Shown piece by piece: positions 44,402-55,721 of a DNA stretch of 64,000 nt. A program made the translations under genes and the position numbers. This stretch comes from Bombyx mori (lineage: Eukaryota; Arthropoda; Insecta; Lepidoptera; Bombycidae): contig NC_085131.1 of NCBI RefSeq assembly GCF_030269925.1, positions 10,215,501-10,279,500 of the forward strand. The letters are read 5' to 3'. How positions within the stretch are numbered: position 1 is the first letter of the stretch; each line of letters starts with the position of its first letter. The notes beneath the pieces are model-generated. The model was not told the origin of the DNA. It did not search any database and was given only the letters and a program-made list of their open reading frames with translations.

Positions 44402-44842
44402 TTTTTTTTTATTGCTTATATGGGTGGACGAGCTCACAGCCCACCTGGTGTTAAGTGGTTACTGGAGCCCATAGACATCTACAACGTAAATGCGCCATCC
44501 ACCTTGAGATATAGTTCTAAGGTCTCAGTATAGTTACAACGGCTACCCCACCCTTCAAACCGAAACGCACTGCTGCTTCACGGTAGAAATAGGTGGGGTG
44601 GTGGTACCTACCCGCGCGGACTCACAAGAAGTTCTACCACCAGTAATTACGCAAATTATAATTTTGCAGGTTTGATTTTTATTACACGATGTTGTTCCTT
44701 CACCGTGGAAGTCAATCGTGAACATTTGTTAAGTACGTATTTCATGAGAAAAATTGGTACCCCCCTGCGGGGATTCGAACACCGGTGCATCGCTCGATAC
44801 GAATGCACCGGACGTCTTATCCTTTAGGCCACGACGACAACA
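44402..44842 (-). mobile_element. SINE-A, full length
   Basis: This is the best minus-strand copy: poly-T and ATTGCTTATATGGGTGGACG at the 3' end, all body motifs, TCCTTCACCGTGGAAGTCAA, then GGGATTCGAACACCGGTGCA (B box) and TTATCCTTTAGGCCACGACG (A box) at the 5' end. It is close to the 6197-6631 copy in sequence, so recent. Confidence 0.9.
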
Positions 44843-44867
44843 TCACATATTTTTAAAGCGATTTACT

Positions 44868-44937
44868 TTACCCGCTGAAAGTCTCGCTGGATTTACGCGT
44901 TGGGTCGCGATACCGCTCTTGCTTATGGCCAGTATTA
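44868..44937 (+). mobile_element. SINE-B / LINE-tail fragment
   Basis: CCCGCTGAAAGTCTCGCTGG, GGGTCGCGATACCGCTCTTG and TATTAGCAAATCCCGCCC are diverged pieces of the jockey-LINE 3' UTR. It joins directly to a SINE-A fragment. Confidence 0.45.
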
Positions 44938-45078
44938 GCAAATCCCGCCCTTCAAACCGAAACGCATTACTGCTTCACGACAGAAATAGGCAGAGCGGTG
45001 GTACCTACCCGTGAGGACTCACAAGACGACTTACAACTATAATTTTGCGGGTTTGATTTTTATTACACGATGTTTAAT
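44938..45078 (-). mobile_element. SINE-A body and central fragment
   Basis: CCCTTCAAACCGAAACGCAT to TTTTTATTACACGATGTT, with a small deletion between CAAGACG and ACTTACAACT. Fused at 44938 to a LINE-tail fragment. Confidence 0.75.
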
Positions 45079-45505
45079 TGCTTAAGTTGATTCAAGTCAC
45101 CTTAATGATCCCAACTTTTAATTCCATACCTTCTCCTACAAGCCACTTAAAAAACTCGTAGGAAAACATACTATCTAATATTTAGAACTTAACTAACGGA
45201 CCTCGCTACAGCATAATATAATTTAGGGCGTCTTGATTAAACACGCACTCGTTCGAAAGTGGGATGTATTTGCACAAGAGCCCTGAGCCGGTCCGCAAAT
45301 ACGTTTTAATGAATAAGGCCACATTTGTTAAGCGAATTCTTTGCCTTAATGAGGAAACACGAGTCGGCATATTTGTAATTATTGAGTGAGCTTTCAGTTT
45401 TTAGATTCACGGGAATAACTTAAGGGTAGGCTGTGAGCTCGATCAAATATTAATAAAAAAAATACTGAAGCTTTTTCCGCGTCAAACTGGACGACATCTT
45501 TAAAG

Positions 45506-45511
45506 ATTATA

Positions 45512-45540
<29 letters not shown>
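45506..45540. repeat. (ATT)n microsatellite
   Basis: About 11 ATT units; it may be the simple-repeat tail of a lost element. Confidence 0.9.
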
Positions 45541-45542
<2 letters not shown>

Positions 45543-46227
45543 CTTTATTTCAGTTTTTTTTTTTTTTAAAACCATAACATTTTGTTAGTAATAATTACTT
45601 ATAATCTATGTTAGTAACTTAAAAATCTAACACATAACTATCATTATATTATACATTTTATACCATTATATATTATTATTTTTCTCCTTCCAAGTGCCTA
45701 CTGCAAAGGCTATTGATCAGCAGTCCCTCGATCTTGCTCGATATGATTCTCAAAAGACATAATTATAATGGAAAGTAGGCTTTTTCTTTGGTTAGACTTT
45801 AAAGAAAAAATCATCGTCTTTTTGATAGTATCCATTACATAGTATTAACATAGCCAGCTTAAATTTCGTTGTTGCCTATATTTTATAATAGAACAAACAG
45901 CTCCACAAACAAAACCACAAAAAATAAGAGAAAAAACATTCACAGTAAATTAAAACACAAAAACGAACAAAACAAGATCTTATCGCGGGGGTACTTGAAA
46001 CACAAAAAAAAAAAACCGAAAAAGCCTAGCCAAAAAAACAAAAGGTTAAAAGTTGTCCTTATTTGAATTTTCATTAAAACTTTCTCCCGTCATGAACAAA
46101 GAACATTTATATTAAAAAAGTCGGGCCGCGGCCAGATAAATATCTGTAGTCTCGAGTGTGGACCCGAATTTCAACTTTTAACATAGATTTGGAAGAAAAC
46201 GCGTAGAATGTCCACATTAGATTAGGA

Positions 46228-46438
46228 AAAACCGGATCTTCTCAGCGGGTCGCGATTCCGATCCGGTAGTAGATTCATTCGCGAAGCAGCTACTCTTGGA
46301 GTTTTTAGGTCTCCCTTGGAGGCGCTCGGGTAACTGTTAGTAAATCTCGCCCCTTCTGGTTGAACCCTTCCTCGCCTATCTCTCCTTGTGGTACTGGAAA
46401 GGGCTCCAGGACTAAATCATCAATCACAAAAAAAATAT
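46228..46438 (+). mobile_element. 3' end of a jockey-clade LINE
   Basis: CCGGATCTTCTCAGCGGGTC, AGTAGATTCATTCGCGAAGC, AACTGTTAGTAAATCTCGCC and the end TCATCAATCACAAAAAAAA. It matches and extends the 3' UTR of the LINE at 22870-23536, which has an internal deletion by comparison. Non-coding, severely 5'-truncated. Confidence 0.75.
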
Positions 46439-46749
46439 GGTAAAACTTAATTCTTTCAAATTCTGGGTGAATTGGGGCAGCCTAATAGAGTTATATCAAA
46501 TCACGAACAGATTTATTTCTAAATGAAGACACGCATAATGTTCACGACTCGCAAAATTACATTAAATTATTTGATCGAAAAGAAATATTTGACGCTTCGA
46601 ATTATACACACTAGATTTTACACACTTAAAATTATTTAAATGTGTTTTGGTCAAACAAACAAACGAATCACCCACAGTCATCGGGTCCAAAACTAGGATT
46701 CCCTGTACTATGGGAGGCAGAGACTTATATACATACTTATAAGGGTCTA

Positions 46750-46769
46750 AATATATATATATATATATA
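46750..46769. repeat. (TA)n tract
   Basis: Ten TA units, with further AT-rich sequence to 46790. Confidence 0.9.
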
Positions 46770-47014
46770 CTATATAGATAATATATACCTCCAAACAAAC
46801 CTGCTCGGAATACGAAAGTATGCTCGATATGAGAATCGAAACTATGACCCTCGGTCTAACGGTCAAGAGCGCTAACTACTGCATCAACGAGTTCAAAAAT
46901 GTATGTGATATGTGTGATTTGTTATTTATTCTCCGTATTAGCGGGAAATTTTCACTCAGAATACATAAAAGTCAAACACACTTGCACGCTACAAATAGGC
47001 TATTTGTATTGAAG

Positions 47015-47082
47015 AAAGGGCTCGCCCGGCGACACTGATATGGTCTCTCAAGACCATCAGCTTAGGTAGAAAAAAAAAAAAG
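47015..47082 (+). mobile_element. SINE-B 3' end
   Basis: GGGCTCGCCCGGCGACACTG, then TGGTCTCTCAAGACCA (a perfect 6 bp hairpin) and AGCTTAGGTAGAAAAAAA. This is the terminal 65 bp of the family. Confidence 0.7.
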
Positions 47083-47301
47083 AAAAGTCGTACCACACGA
47101 TTTGAGCTAGTTCAGACTTATATTGTCATACCAAAATATTAAGATCAGTTTTATTTTTTATGGGTATAAATTATTTCTTGTTTACACTGTCAATCTGTTG
47201 CTTCATTGCTTTATCAAAGGAGAAGCTAACAAAGACCTTTTAATATTAATTTTAATAGTTTTATCTTCATTAGATTTTATAATTCCATTCGCTATGTTTT
47301 C

Positions 47302-47461
47302 TGTTAACACCTAGCGGCATCTCTGCGCATGAACAACTCCTTGTCTCCGGCGCCCAGCTCATTACTCGAACGGCGCTGGCCGCAAGACCCGCCCACTCCA
47401 CCAACCGCCTAACTTCCAATGTACTCTAGGGCTGCCTACCGAAATAAACTGTTATTTTTCA
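47302..47461 (+). mobile_element. Short LTR-like segment
   Basis: It starts TGTTAACACCTAGCGGCATC, is GC-rich, has AATAAA at 47443-47448 and ends TTTTTCA, followed by AATGGTG. TG..CA ends, a poly-A signal and a TGGTG primer-site-like start suggest a solo LTR of BEL/Pao or similar type. No duplication or coding region was found. Confidence 0.35.
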
Positions 47462-47540
47462 AATGGTGATATTTTACTATCTTAATCAAAAATGTACTTC
47501 TCTATCAACGAAAAAGCTAGGAAAAAAGAGAAAGGAAAAT

Positions 47541-47787
47541 ACTGGTAGAACCTCTTGTGAGTCCGCGCGGGTGGGTACCACCACCCTACCTATTTCTGTC
47601 GTGAAGCAGTAATGCGTTTCGGTTTGAAGGGTGGGGCAGCCGTTGTAACTATACTTGAGACCTTAGAACTTATATCTCAAAATGGGTGGCGCATTTACGT
47701 TGTGGATGTCTATGGGCTCCAGTAACCACTTAACACCAGGTGGGCTGTGAGCTCGTCCACCCACCTAAGCAATAAAAAAGGGTTAGA
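47541..47787 (+). mobile_element. SINE-A, headless, fixed 5' end
   Basis: ACTGGTAGAACCTCTTGTGA to CACCTAAGCAATAAAAAA; standard body with the shared 5' boundary. Confidence 0.85.
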
Positions 47788-48645
47788 AACTAATAAATTA
47801 GGCTTAATTTAAATAGCTTGGAATTTCTTGTCTATATTTGGCACGTGCATTAATTACGTCACGTATGTGCTCAGGAGATCGGTTAATAACTGAGACGATT
47901 TGAGTTCGTTTGCCCCGTTTTGGCTTATTGTAAAATTATTAGCAATATGCCAATTTTTATTTATAGCATGCTTTTCATCTCATTTTTGATATGAAGGTTA
48001 CTTTGTATGTATACTACATCTTTGATACAAAGTCTTAAATATTCTTTAATATTTCAAACTTATCTCTGCTTTTCGAAATGTTCAATTTGTACCGTACCTG
48101 AATTATATCCATGGATGAAAAAAAAGTCAACTATGACAAAAATATAAATGATCACGCTATTTCATTATTAATAAACTTATTATTATCATTATAACGCCAT
48201 TATTATTAATAAAATATTTTAGATCAACCCTAAAACAGAAAACAGCAGAGTGTCAACCGTAAAATTCCCTCTTGGACCATAATACGTACTTTGTTAGCAT
48301 AATTTTAAAATTAAAGTTATCTTATGCGCATTACAACGGTGTTGCTGCAGAACATTAATTTAGAAAACATTGCAAAAGTTTTCGAAAATAAAACCTTAGT
48401 TTGTTCAGACGATTTAATTTAATTAGTAAACCCGGTATTAGATACACCTGTATTGTTTAGTGAAATTTCATTTTGACCTTTGAAAATATCTCAATCTATA
48501 AAGATTATGTGTAAAATTTTTAAGACAATAATAGAAACAGTGAGAGAAAATATAAATGTAGCTTAGATTTCGTCGTCATCGCGCTTAGTTCGTTTTAGTG
48601 GTATTATTAAAATATACAGTTTTTGAGGCCATATGTTATAAAATG
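47788..48645. other. AT-rich stretch, nothing recognised
   Basis: No element or coding sequence recognised. Confidence 0.45.
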
Positions 48646-48649
48646 CATG

Positions 48650-48990
48650 ATGGTTTTTGTAACGAAGTTCCCTATGGGACGATGCGGAGGGGTACCCTAA
48701 CCGGGAAAAAACGTCCGTAACGTAAGATTTTTATTAGTAACGCACACAGTGTACGACTTAACTTTGTAATAACGTACAAAAAATAACATATTTTTATTAT
48801 AAATTTTGAATAAAATAAAGTTGATAACTTTGTGAAGTAGTTTTTATTTGATTTTTATCAAAAAAAAAATGTAAATAAAAAATGTATACCCGAATAATTA
48901 TTTTCTTTATACCTCGAATAGAACTTAAAATCAATATTTTTATAATAAGGAACTTCGTTCCTATCCGGTGTCCCACGACACCACACATCT
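48650..48990. mobile_element. Unclassified interspersed repeat candidate
   Basis: AACGAAGTTCC at 48661-48671 and its complement GGAACTTCGTT at 48949-48959 bracket an AT-rich 280 bp core. The edges GACGATGCGGAGGGGTACCC and TATCCGGTGTCCCACGACAC look familiar from lepidopteran genomes, but I cannot name the family and see only one copy here. Confidence 0.4.
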
Positions 48991-49582
48991 ATTTTATTTT
49001 TTATTTTTATATAGATTCGTACAGCCCTAACATGATTAGTGATGCAATCTGTAAGGGCCGGTAATTAGATTTGCGCCTCCGAACGTGGATCGCTGAATTG
49101 AAGAAAACTTATTCGGGAAATAGGTTTGATGAAGAACAAAATTTTAATACGACGTGTTAAAATTACTGACAGAATTTTGTATTTTATTATTATTGTATTT
49201 GAAAAAATAATTTTCCATAAATTTGGGAATTGAAATTAAGAGCCTAAGACCATATCTGCAGAAGTGTGGGAAAATAATATTTCTACTAAATGTGAACGAT
49301 AAATAAACAGGAATCAATCGCGCAAGGTCATTTGACTTCAAATCGCAGGGTATACCAGGCATGATCCTTGGCCCGGTAGTGAGGGGAGCCAGCTATGTGG
49401 CCATCGAGTCACCCATTAATATGGCACTGTGAAATGCAAAAACAGATTACACAAATTAGAATAGACTTGAACAGATTATTAGTATACACATCAGATAGAC
49501 TAATTTGAACAGAAAAAATTGGTTCCAAAAAGACTAAAAAGTACGAAATACAATGAAATCAAGATAAATGTGTTGCTTTTAC

Positions 49583-49832
49583 AGGTGGTAGGACCTCTTG
49601 TGAGTCCGCACGAGTAGGTACCACCACCCTGCTTATTTCTACCGTTAACCAGTAATGCGTTTTGGTTCGAAGGGTGGTGCAGCCGTTGGAACTATACTGA
49701 GACTTTGAACTCATATCTCAAGGTGAAAGGCGCATTTACGTTGTAGATGGTATGGGCTCCGGTAACCATTTAACACCAGGTGAGCTGTGAGCTCGTTCAC
49801 CCATCTAAGCAATAAAAAAAAAGCACATATAG
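49583..49832 (+). mobile_element. SINE-A, headless, fixed 5' end
   Basis: ACAGGTGGTAGGACCTCTTG to CCATCTAAGCAATAAAAAAA, with a small deletion at GTAGATGGTATGGGCTCC. Confidence 0.85.
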
Positions 49833-49882
49833 CCTATATTCTATACAATTCAGACCTAGTCCTTGCTCATTAGCAGAGTACT

Positions 49883-49935
49883 TGGCGGCATTTAGATAGC
49901 TTATGGGCTCCAGAAACCACTTAAACCAGGTGGTT
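49883..49935 (+). mobile_element. SINE-A fragment
   Basis: TTGGCGGCATTTAGATAGCT and CCAGAAACCACTTAAACCAG, a 50 bp piece of the 3' region. Confidence 0.45.
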
Positions 49936-50340
49936 TTATAATACTCATTATAACAAAAATAGGTGATAATTTAATTATATCAATTGTTATGTTTCAGGGT
50001 TAAAAGCGGTCTAAAACTACGAAGCAATTTTTTTATATTTCTTGATATTCACTTCGTGTTACTGCACGGAAAGGATTCGTGATCAGGTATGATCGTAATC
50101 AAATGTTTTATCTGACTAATTAATTATAAGTAATTTTATGAATTTGCTTCTCTAAGTTTTAAATTAAATCATGTAAAACCATTATACAAAAGGAGATGTA
50201 GATTGACACTGTAATACTAACTAATTACTACTAATTAAACTAATACTAATTAAGCTTTTTTATTCTGTTCACACATAATTTAAAAAAAACATGATACCTA
50301 TGTTACTTACACCCTAATTAACAGTAACTGTCATCAGACA

Positions 50341-50637
50341 ATGATCATAATAAGTCTTATTACTGCTGTAAGTGGCAAAGAAGTTCACGACTATGACGGC
50401 GCCCTTGGACATCATAATGTTAATGAACCCAGACAACGCGAGTCACGTGCACGAGTCAGTGCAAACTGTTATGAACTGACCTTTCAAATAGGAAGGTATA
50501 ATTGGCATCGGACAAAAATAGTCAGATACCGCGTGAGCTCAAAGTATCTACCCCGTCTGCAGGTGGAGTATGCTGGTATAAAAGTCAGAGAACGCTGCTG
50601 TCCAACTTTTCTGGAACCAATGGAAAACATAACATGA
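50341..50637 (+). CDS. Hypothetical open frame, 98 codons, no match
   Basis: An ATG-started frame with a hydrophobic first 13 residues (MIIISLITAVSG) and a polar remainder ending RCCPTFLEPMENIT. I recognise no domain. It lies in AT-rich DNA, and a degraded SINE-A scrap (CATGAATGCCGCCACACCTTGAGATG on the plus strand, shortened here) starts right at its stop. A GTAAGT donor-like site lies inside codons 10-12. It may be chance; splicing, expression or conservation would be needed to support it. Confidence 0.15.
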   Translation: MIIISLITAVSGKEVHDYDGALGHHNVNEPRQRESRARVSANCYELTFQIGRYNWHRTKIVRYRVSSKYLPRLQVEYAGIKVRERCCPTFLEPMENIT

Positions 50638-50639
50638 AT

Positions 50640-52255
50640 GCCGCCACACCTTGAGATGTGTGGTAAAGCTTACAAAACGCCTCGCCACCATTAAATGTTA
50701 GTTGGCGATCGCAATATGCGAGTGTAATACTAATAGAATGCTGCTGTATATTCACTGATAAATCCCTTAGTAGACTTTTAAAACACCTCCCGGAAGAAAT
50801 GATGGGTGCTATTCTGGAGCTCATACGTAGAGTCAAAAGTCTTGAACTAATTGAAATAGTGATTTTTATAGTCGAATGATTTTTGCACATTTCGAATCGA
50901 GCGCCGTGTCGATACGGTTGTGGAAAGCAAGCTTCAGTGTTCGTTCATAGTTGAGAATACTCGTAGTAACTTTTGCGCACTCACTGTCCCCTCAGCGTAT
51001 AAGAAATGTACGGTTTGCATATAATTAAAATGAAATCTTTATAAATTTATATTTTATGTATATTACTAAAATGCCTTGATACTCTCGCAGAATAATAGTG
51101 AGAATCAAATATATTAATTTTGTCAGTATTCAACTGATATTATTATTATTATTAGTATTAAGCTTACTTCGATACTGATAAGGTAAGTCGCTAGTTTCAT
51201 TTACTGTATTCTTATGCGTATTTTCTTCGTGTTCATAATATGTTAACTATTAATTATTTTAATAACGGTTTGTGTATGACGAAATTTTGTTGATAAATAA
51301 AAACCCAAATGATACTAGTCAAGTGACACGATCGAATTAGATTATACAGATAATTAGATTTACGATGCGGTGAAGTTTATTGGGAGTCTCCGATTGAAAG
51401 ACTCTGTATATTTTTATTGAGAGTTCACTTTCACATTTTTTTCTTGAAGTATTGATTATAAAATTCCCTGAATCAATAAACTAGTCAAAAGATAGCACAA
51501 TAAGAAAGTTCAACATCACATGTTTCAAATTCGTAATTTAAGTTGTTTTTACAAGAAATTCTTTTTTTTTTGCAATCAGTACTTCCTCGGCGTAAGTTAA
51601 AGCACACGTAAATTACGGCCGCCAAAGGATAGTGCTGTCAAACTTTGCACTTCACTCGCATTTTATACTGAACGCACACATGGCCGTTGAAATTGCTCGG
51701 TCGCGGTAACCAGGCTGCGAGACGTTCCCCGTTTAAAATATCCCGATGTGTATAATGTACGATTTTATAGTTGTACCCGACGCTTCTACTATTGAAACCA
51801 TTACCATTATCATCAGTAAACTAATAGTGCATTTAATTTCCAGATTTTCGTCATAATTTCCAGCGCGATCAAAGGAAATGGTCTTAGCGATGCATTCCTG
51901 CAGTATATTTATCTACCCACAAATAACTACGACATTTCTGCATACTCAATATACCTGACCTATATTTTCGGCCATTAGAAAACGAAGCTAGAAGATAATC
52001 TCAATAGGGGGTTGACTTTGAACGGTTAAGTCACTGCAAATGAAATACTCTATGTCATATGTTATGCCTTCTATGAGGTCATAGTCCTCTCTCATTTACT
52101 CAGTTTAGCCTCAATAAAAACACTTCGTACAACAAATAAAACGCTGAGGCGGGTTGCGAAAGAGAACATTTTGTAAACATTATTATGAGATGTAGTTTGA
52201 CTTATGTTTGTAGAGCACATCTAAATAAAATCGTACAATAACATACTAAATAGCC
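50640..52255. other. Mostly AT-rich DNA, nothing recognised
   Basis: Apart from a SINE-A scrap at 50634-50700 and a short ATT run near 51140, no element or exon is seen. Confidence 0.45.
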
Positions 52256-52257
52256 TT

Positions 52258-52425
52258 CAACTGGTGGTAGGTCCACTTGTGAGTACGCACGGGTAGGTAC
52301 CACCACTCCGACTATTTCTGCCGTGAAGTAATAATGCGTTTCGGTTTGAAGGATGAGGCAGCCGTTGTAACTGAGTAGCTGTAGCCGTTGTAGCTGAGAC
52401 CTTAGAGCTCATATCTCAAGAGAAG
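52258..52425 (+). mobile_element. SINE-A, fixed 5' end, 3'-truncated
   Basis: AACTGGTGGTAGGTCCACTT to ACCTTAGAGCTCATATCTCA. A short internal duplication of the GTAGCCGTTGTA motif lies at 52361-52395. The 3' end is missing. Confidence 0.8.
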
Positions 52426-52562
52426 ACTTTTAATTCACTTCAATAACACAGGATTAAAGATTATTCACACACGATTAAAAGTACATCGATTAAATCATTG
52501 CATGATAGTTATTCAGCTAATGTGTAGCTGTTTTAAATTAGATTGTGTTTGATAACTTATAT

Positions 52563-52787
52563 GGGTACTTACGTATTAACGCCACCGCAGCAAAAATTCA
52601 AATAATGAACTGATAAAAAGAAAGCTTCGCTAAGAAAAAAAGGCGACTATAGAGTCGCCTTGTTGTTTGCACACGCAAGAAGACATCTTTAATGTCCTTA
52701 TTGTCTTGTTATTTGCTGCTTTTTGGCCTAATTTTTAGTACTACAAGAATGAATTTTTGCTGCGGTGGTGTTAATACGTAATTACCC
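52563..52787. mobile_element. 225 bp MITE with 6 bp target duplication
   Basis: Terminal inverted repeats begin GGGTA and run about 38 bp: left GGGTACTTACGTATTAACGC, right GGGTAATTACGTATTAACAC on the opposite strand, both continuing CACCGCAGCAAAAATTCA with only two mismatches. TTATAT flanks both ends (52557-52562 and 52788-52793). No coding capacity. The 6 bp duplication excludes Tc1/mariner and piggyBac; the superfamily is open. Confidence 0.85.
52640..52661. repeat. Terminator-like hairpin inside the MITE
   Basis: AAGGCGACT and AGTCGCCTT are perfect complements around a 4 nt ATAG loop, preceded by A7 and followed by TTGTT. Confidence 0.9.
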
Positions 52788-52911
52788 TTATATGTATTGG
52801 TATATTTTCTTTGTCTCCTTGAGCGAATAAGGTGCTAGTTAATAGCTAGCAGTTACTATTCTATATGTGATATAATTTGTGTATAGATTTCGTTCATTAT
52901 GACTAACTCGG

Positions 52912-53130
52912 TGGTGCTATTGTTAGTGCCCCTGACTGTTGCGCCAAGGATCGTGGGTTCGATTCCCACATCGGGAAAACATGCATGTTATGAATAGATT
53001 TGTTTTCTCTTTATTTGGGTAATCATTATGTATTTATCTATATATTTAAATGTATGTAATAATATATATGAGTGTCTGGTTCCCACAGTACAAGTAACTT
53101 GTTCCCTGTTATTATTATTGTTTATTATTA
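52912..53130 (+). mobile_element. tRNA-derived SINE, CR1-type tail
   Basis: The head has GTGGGTTCGATTCCCACATC, a perfect B box in a T-arm-like stem, preceded by GTTAGTGCCCCTGACTGTTG. The body ends GTCTGGTTCCCACAGTACAA plus TTATT repeats, the 3' end shared by lepidopteran CR1-tailed SINEs. It is distinct from SINE-A and from the SINE at 2062-2310. The head does not fold as a complete tRNA. Confidence 0.7.
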
Positions 53131-53454
53131 TTCGAATTATAATACAAGTGAAATGTCACTGATATTTTTTTCGCAAAATAAATTAAATTAAAACATTTAT
53201 AGATCAAGGACTTTTATTATTTAAGTTAGTTCTTAAGCACTACTACTTGTGTTATGAGAACGCCCTTATTACGTTGAGATAACGTCTATTATTATCTATC
53301 AAGTGGAACCCGTCTTCTCTCATTAATACATACCAATTATGCTCAAAACTTTGAGGAGTGTTAATGTTATGAAGAGATTTTAAATGGACAACTAGTTGAG
53401 GATACTGTCGCTACTAGGGATGGATAACAAAGCAGTATGACTACTGTATGACTA

Positions 53455-53782
53455 CATCAACAATGTAAATCGCGCCACCAGCTTTGAGACATTAGTTATA
53501 AGTCTCAGTTTTTACAGGACAACAGTCGGCCTACCCTTCAAGCGGAATCAGGCTACTGTTCACGGCAGAAATAGACAGGTTGGTGGTATCTACCCATGCG
53601 GGCTCAAAAGGTGCCCTACCATCAATAATTACGCAACTGATCATTTTTGCAGGTTTGATTTTTATTACACGATGCTATTCCTTCAATGTGGAAGTAATTC
53701 GTGAGCATTTGTTATGTACGTATTGCAGTCTATAGAACAATTGGTATCTGCTTGCGATATTCGAACACCGACACAGTCGCAG
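53455..53782 (-). mobile_element. SINE-A, part 1 of a split copy
   Basis: The body, central domain (CTTCAATGTGGAAGTAATTC) and inner half of the head (TATTCGAACACCGACACAG) are read in reverse. The copy continues at 53990-54030 after the SINE-B insertion. Diverged. Confidence 0.75.
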
Positions 53783-53989
53783 CGCGATTTTTTATTTTTC
53801 CTACCTATGCTGATAGTCTTGAGAGGCTATATCAGTGTTACTCTAGCGTGTAGGTGAGCTCTCGGTTCAAACCGGAGGTGTTGCTAACACTGGCCCTAGC
53901 AAGAGCAGTGCTTCGCAGAATCTACCAACGAATCGGAAACGCGACCCACTGAGAAGATCCGGCCAGAAACTCGGTGGGCTTTCGATACG
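53783..53989 (-). mobile_element. SINE-B inserted in a SINE-A head
   Basis: TTTTTTATTTTTCCTACCTA, GATAGTCTTGAGAGGCTATA, CTAGCAAGAGCAGTGCTTCG and GAAGATCCGGCCAGAAACTC. It separates the SINE-A B-box half from the A-box half. Confidence 0.8.
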
Positions 53990-54030
53990 AATGCACTGCG
54001 CGTCTTATTCTTTAAGGCACGGCAAATTCG
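53990..54030 (-). mobile_element. SINE-A, part 2 (A-box end of head)
   Basis: TCGATACGAATGCACTGCGC and GTCTTATTCTTTAAGGCACG complete the head interrupted at 53782. Confidence 0.7.
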
Positions 54031-54275
54031 AAATAGTTGGAACCACTGTTCAGAGCATGTTTGTTAAACTGCAGTTGTGTATACCTGTTGTTATTGTTGA
54101 CATTAGTAAATAATAAAATGAAATTAATAAAATTATGATTAAGTCGTTAAATTATTAGATCGGATTTTTTGTACGATGTGATTTGAGCGTTAGTTTTTTT
54201 GTCAGTTGTGCGTGACGACATATTCTTGTAAGTTGTTAAATTATATTTACGAAAAGTGGTCTAAAGATTTAATTA

Positions 54276-54636
54276 TCTATACATATAAATAAAATTGGAG
54301 TGTCTGTTCTTAATATTGAAATAACCGCTTTTTACTACATGCATATGAATATATAAGTATATACGGTACATACACCAAAATAACATTTTTTACAATTTTT
54401 GTCTGTTTGTCTGTCTGTTTGTTCCAGCTAATCTCTGGAACGGCTGGGCCGATTTTGACGGGACTTCCCTGACAGGTAGCTGATGATATAAGGAGTAACT
54501 TAGGCTACTTTTTTAGACTAGCTTCGCCTCGCGGCGTCACCCGCGATACGACAATAACAGCGGGTAACATCGCGGGACTCAACTATTCAATAATAAAATT
54601 TAATGTTTCCGAAGCGAAGCGAGGGCGGGTCGCTAG
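54276..54636 (+). mobile_element. H2 Helitron-like element, intact
   Basis: A-TC at 54275-54277, CTAG-T at 54633-54637. 361 bp with GTCTGTTTGTCTGTCTGTTT and the 3' end CCGAAGCGAAGCGAGGGCGG then GTCGCTAG. It serves as the reference for the interrupted copy at 32392-33019. Confidence 0.8.
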
Positions 54637-55262
54637 TATTATATATGTAATTTAAAAATATTAACGATTAATAAATTAATATAATTTAATATGAACGATT
54701 GGTAACCCTAATATGGAACACATACGGTAATTGCAAGTGCGTTACGTCTAGAGCTCTAGAAACTTCTAGTTAGTTCCAACTTTCGTCGAGTAGCTCGCCA
54801 AATTAGATTCGGGAACGGGACGGATTTCGCTGAAAATTTGTCGAAACTTCCTGCCTTCCGTGAAATTTTCTAACTTCCATTAATACACTTTGGTATGTAT
54901 TTAAATTTTAAACTAGTGTTTGCATACTGCAATTTCTGTTTTAGAATTTAAATGGTCTAAAAGCTTCAACATTGTTTCTCAATTATTAATAATTCAGCCG
55001 TGAAAATTATGATTTTGCAATACAACTGAAACATTTACTTACGCTTCTCTAGGCAGTTTTGACGTCATATATGAGATCCAGAAATCACTTAACAACCGAT
55101 TGGCCATCAGACCCTATGTCCAACTATAATAGACAGAATAAATCTAATACTAGACTAATAATGGTAGACAAAAAATACAAAAAAAAATATAATATATTGA
55201 TTTTTTGTCGTGCCCAAAAGTGTAATTAAATAAAATCTAATCTCCAATATCAGCATATAATG

Positions 55263-55498
55263 TTTTTTTTTATTTCTTAGAGAGGTGGACGAGCTCACAG
55301 CCCACCTGTTTGTTAAGTGGTTACTGGAGCCCATAGAAATTTACGCCACCCACCTTGAGATATAGCTTCTAAGGTCTCAGTATAGTTACAACGGCTGCCT
55401 CACCCTTCAGACCGAAACTTATTATTGCTTCACGGCAGAAATTGGCGGGGTGGTGGTGTACCTACCCGTGCGGACTCACAAGAGGTCCTAGAACTAGT
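55263..55498 (-). mobile_element. SINE-A, headless, fixed 5' end
   Basis: TTTTTATTTCTTAGAGAGGT to AGGTCCTAGAACTAGT. On the element strand the copy starts ACTAGTTCTAGGACCT, the same point as the plus-strand headless copies. Confidence 0.85.
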
Positions 55499-55721
55499 AA
55501 ATGAAAGAACAGTATATTTCAAAAGATTAATCTCATTATATTAACATCACGTTCGAATTACTAAAATCAGGTTTAAGTTCAAGTTAGTTTCGCTGTTTTC
55601 TGTTTAATCGGAATGTTTGAGTACTTTAACATGAAGTAATTAGTAAGCAAGTTAGTTGTGATGCGGCTACGTAATAGGATTAATTTGCGGGAAAATTATT
55701 TGGTGCTTAGTGGGTGCTTAG

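Noticed and set aside
45869..46066. 65-codon lysine/asparagine-rich frame
   Set aside because: It comes from A-rich low-complexity sequence.
52640..52661. Bacterial-type intrinsic terminator
   Set aside because: The surroundings are a eukaryotic MITE; no T-run of the required kind follows.
52912..52985. tRNA gene on the plus strand
   Set aside because: The T-arm is perfect but no cloverleaf forms, and the sequence continues as a SINE.
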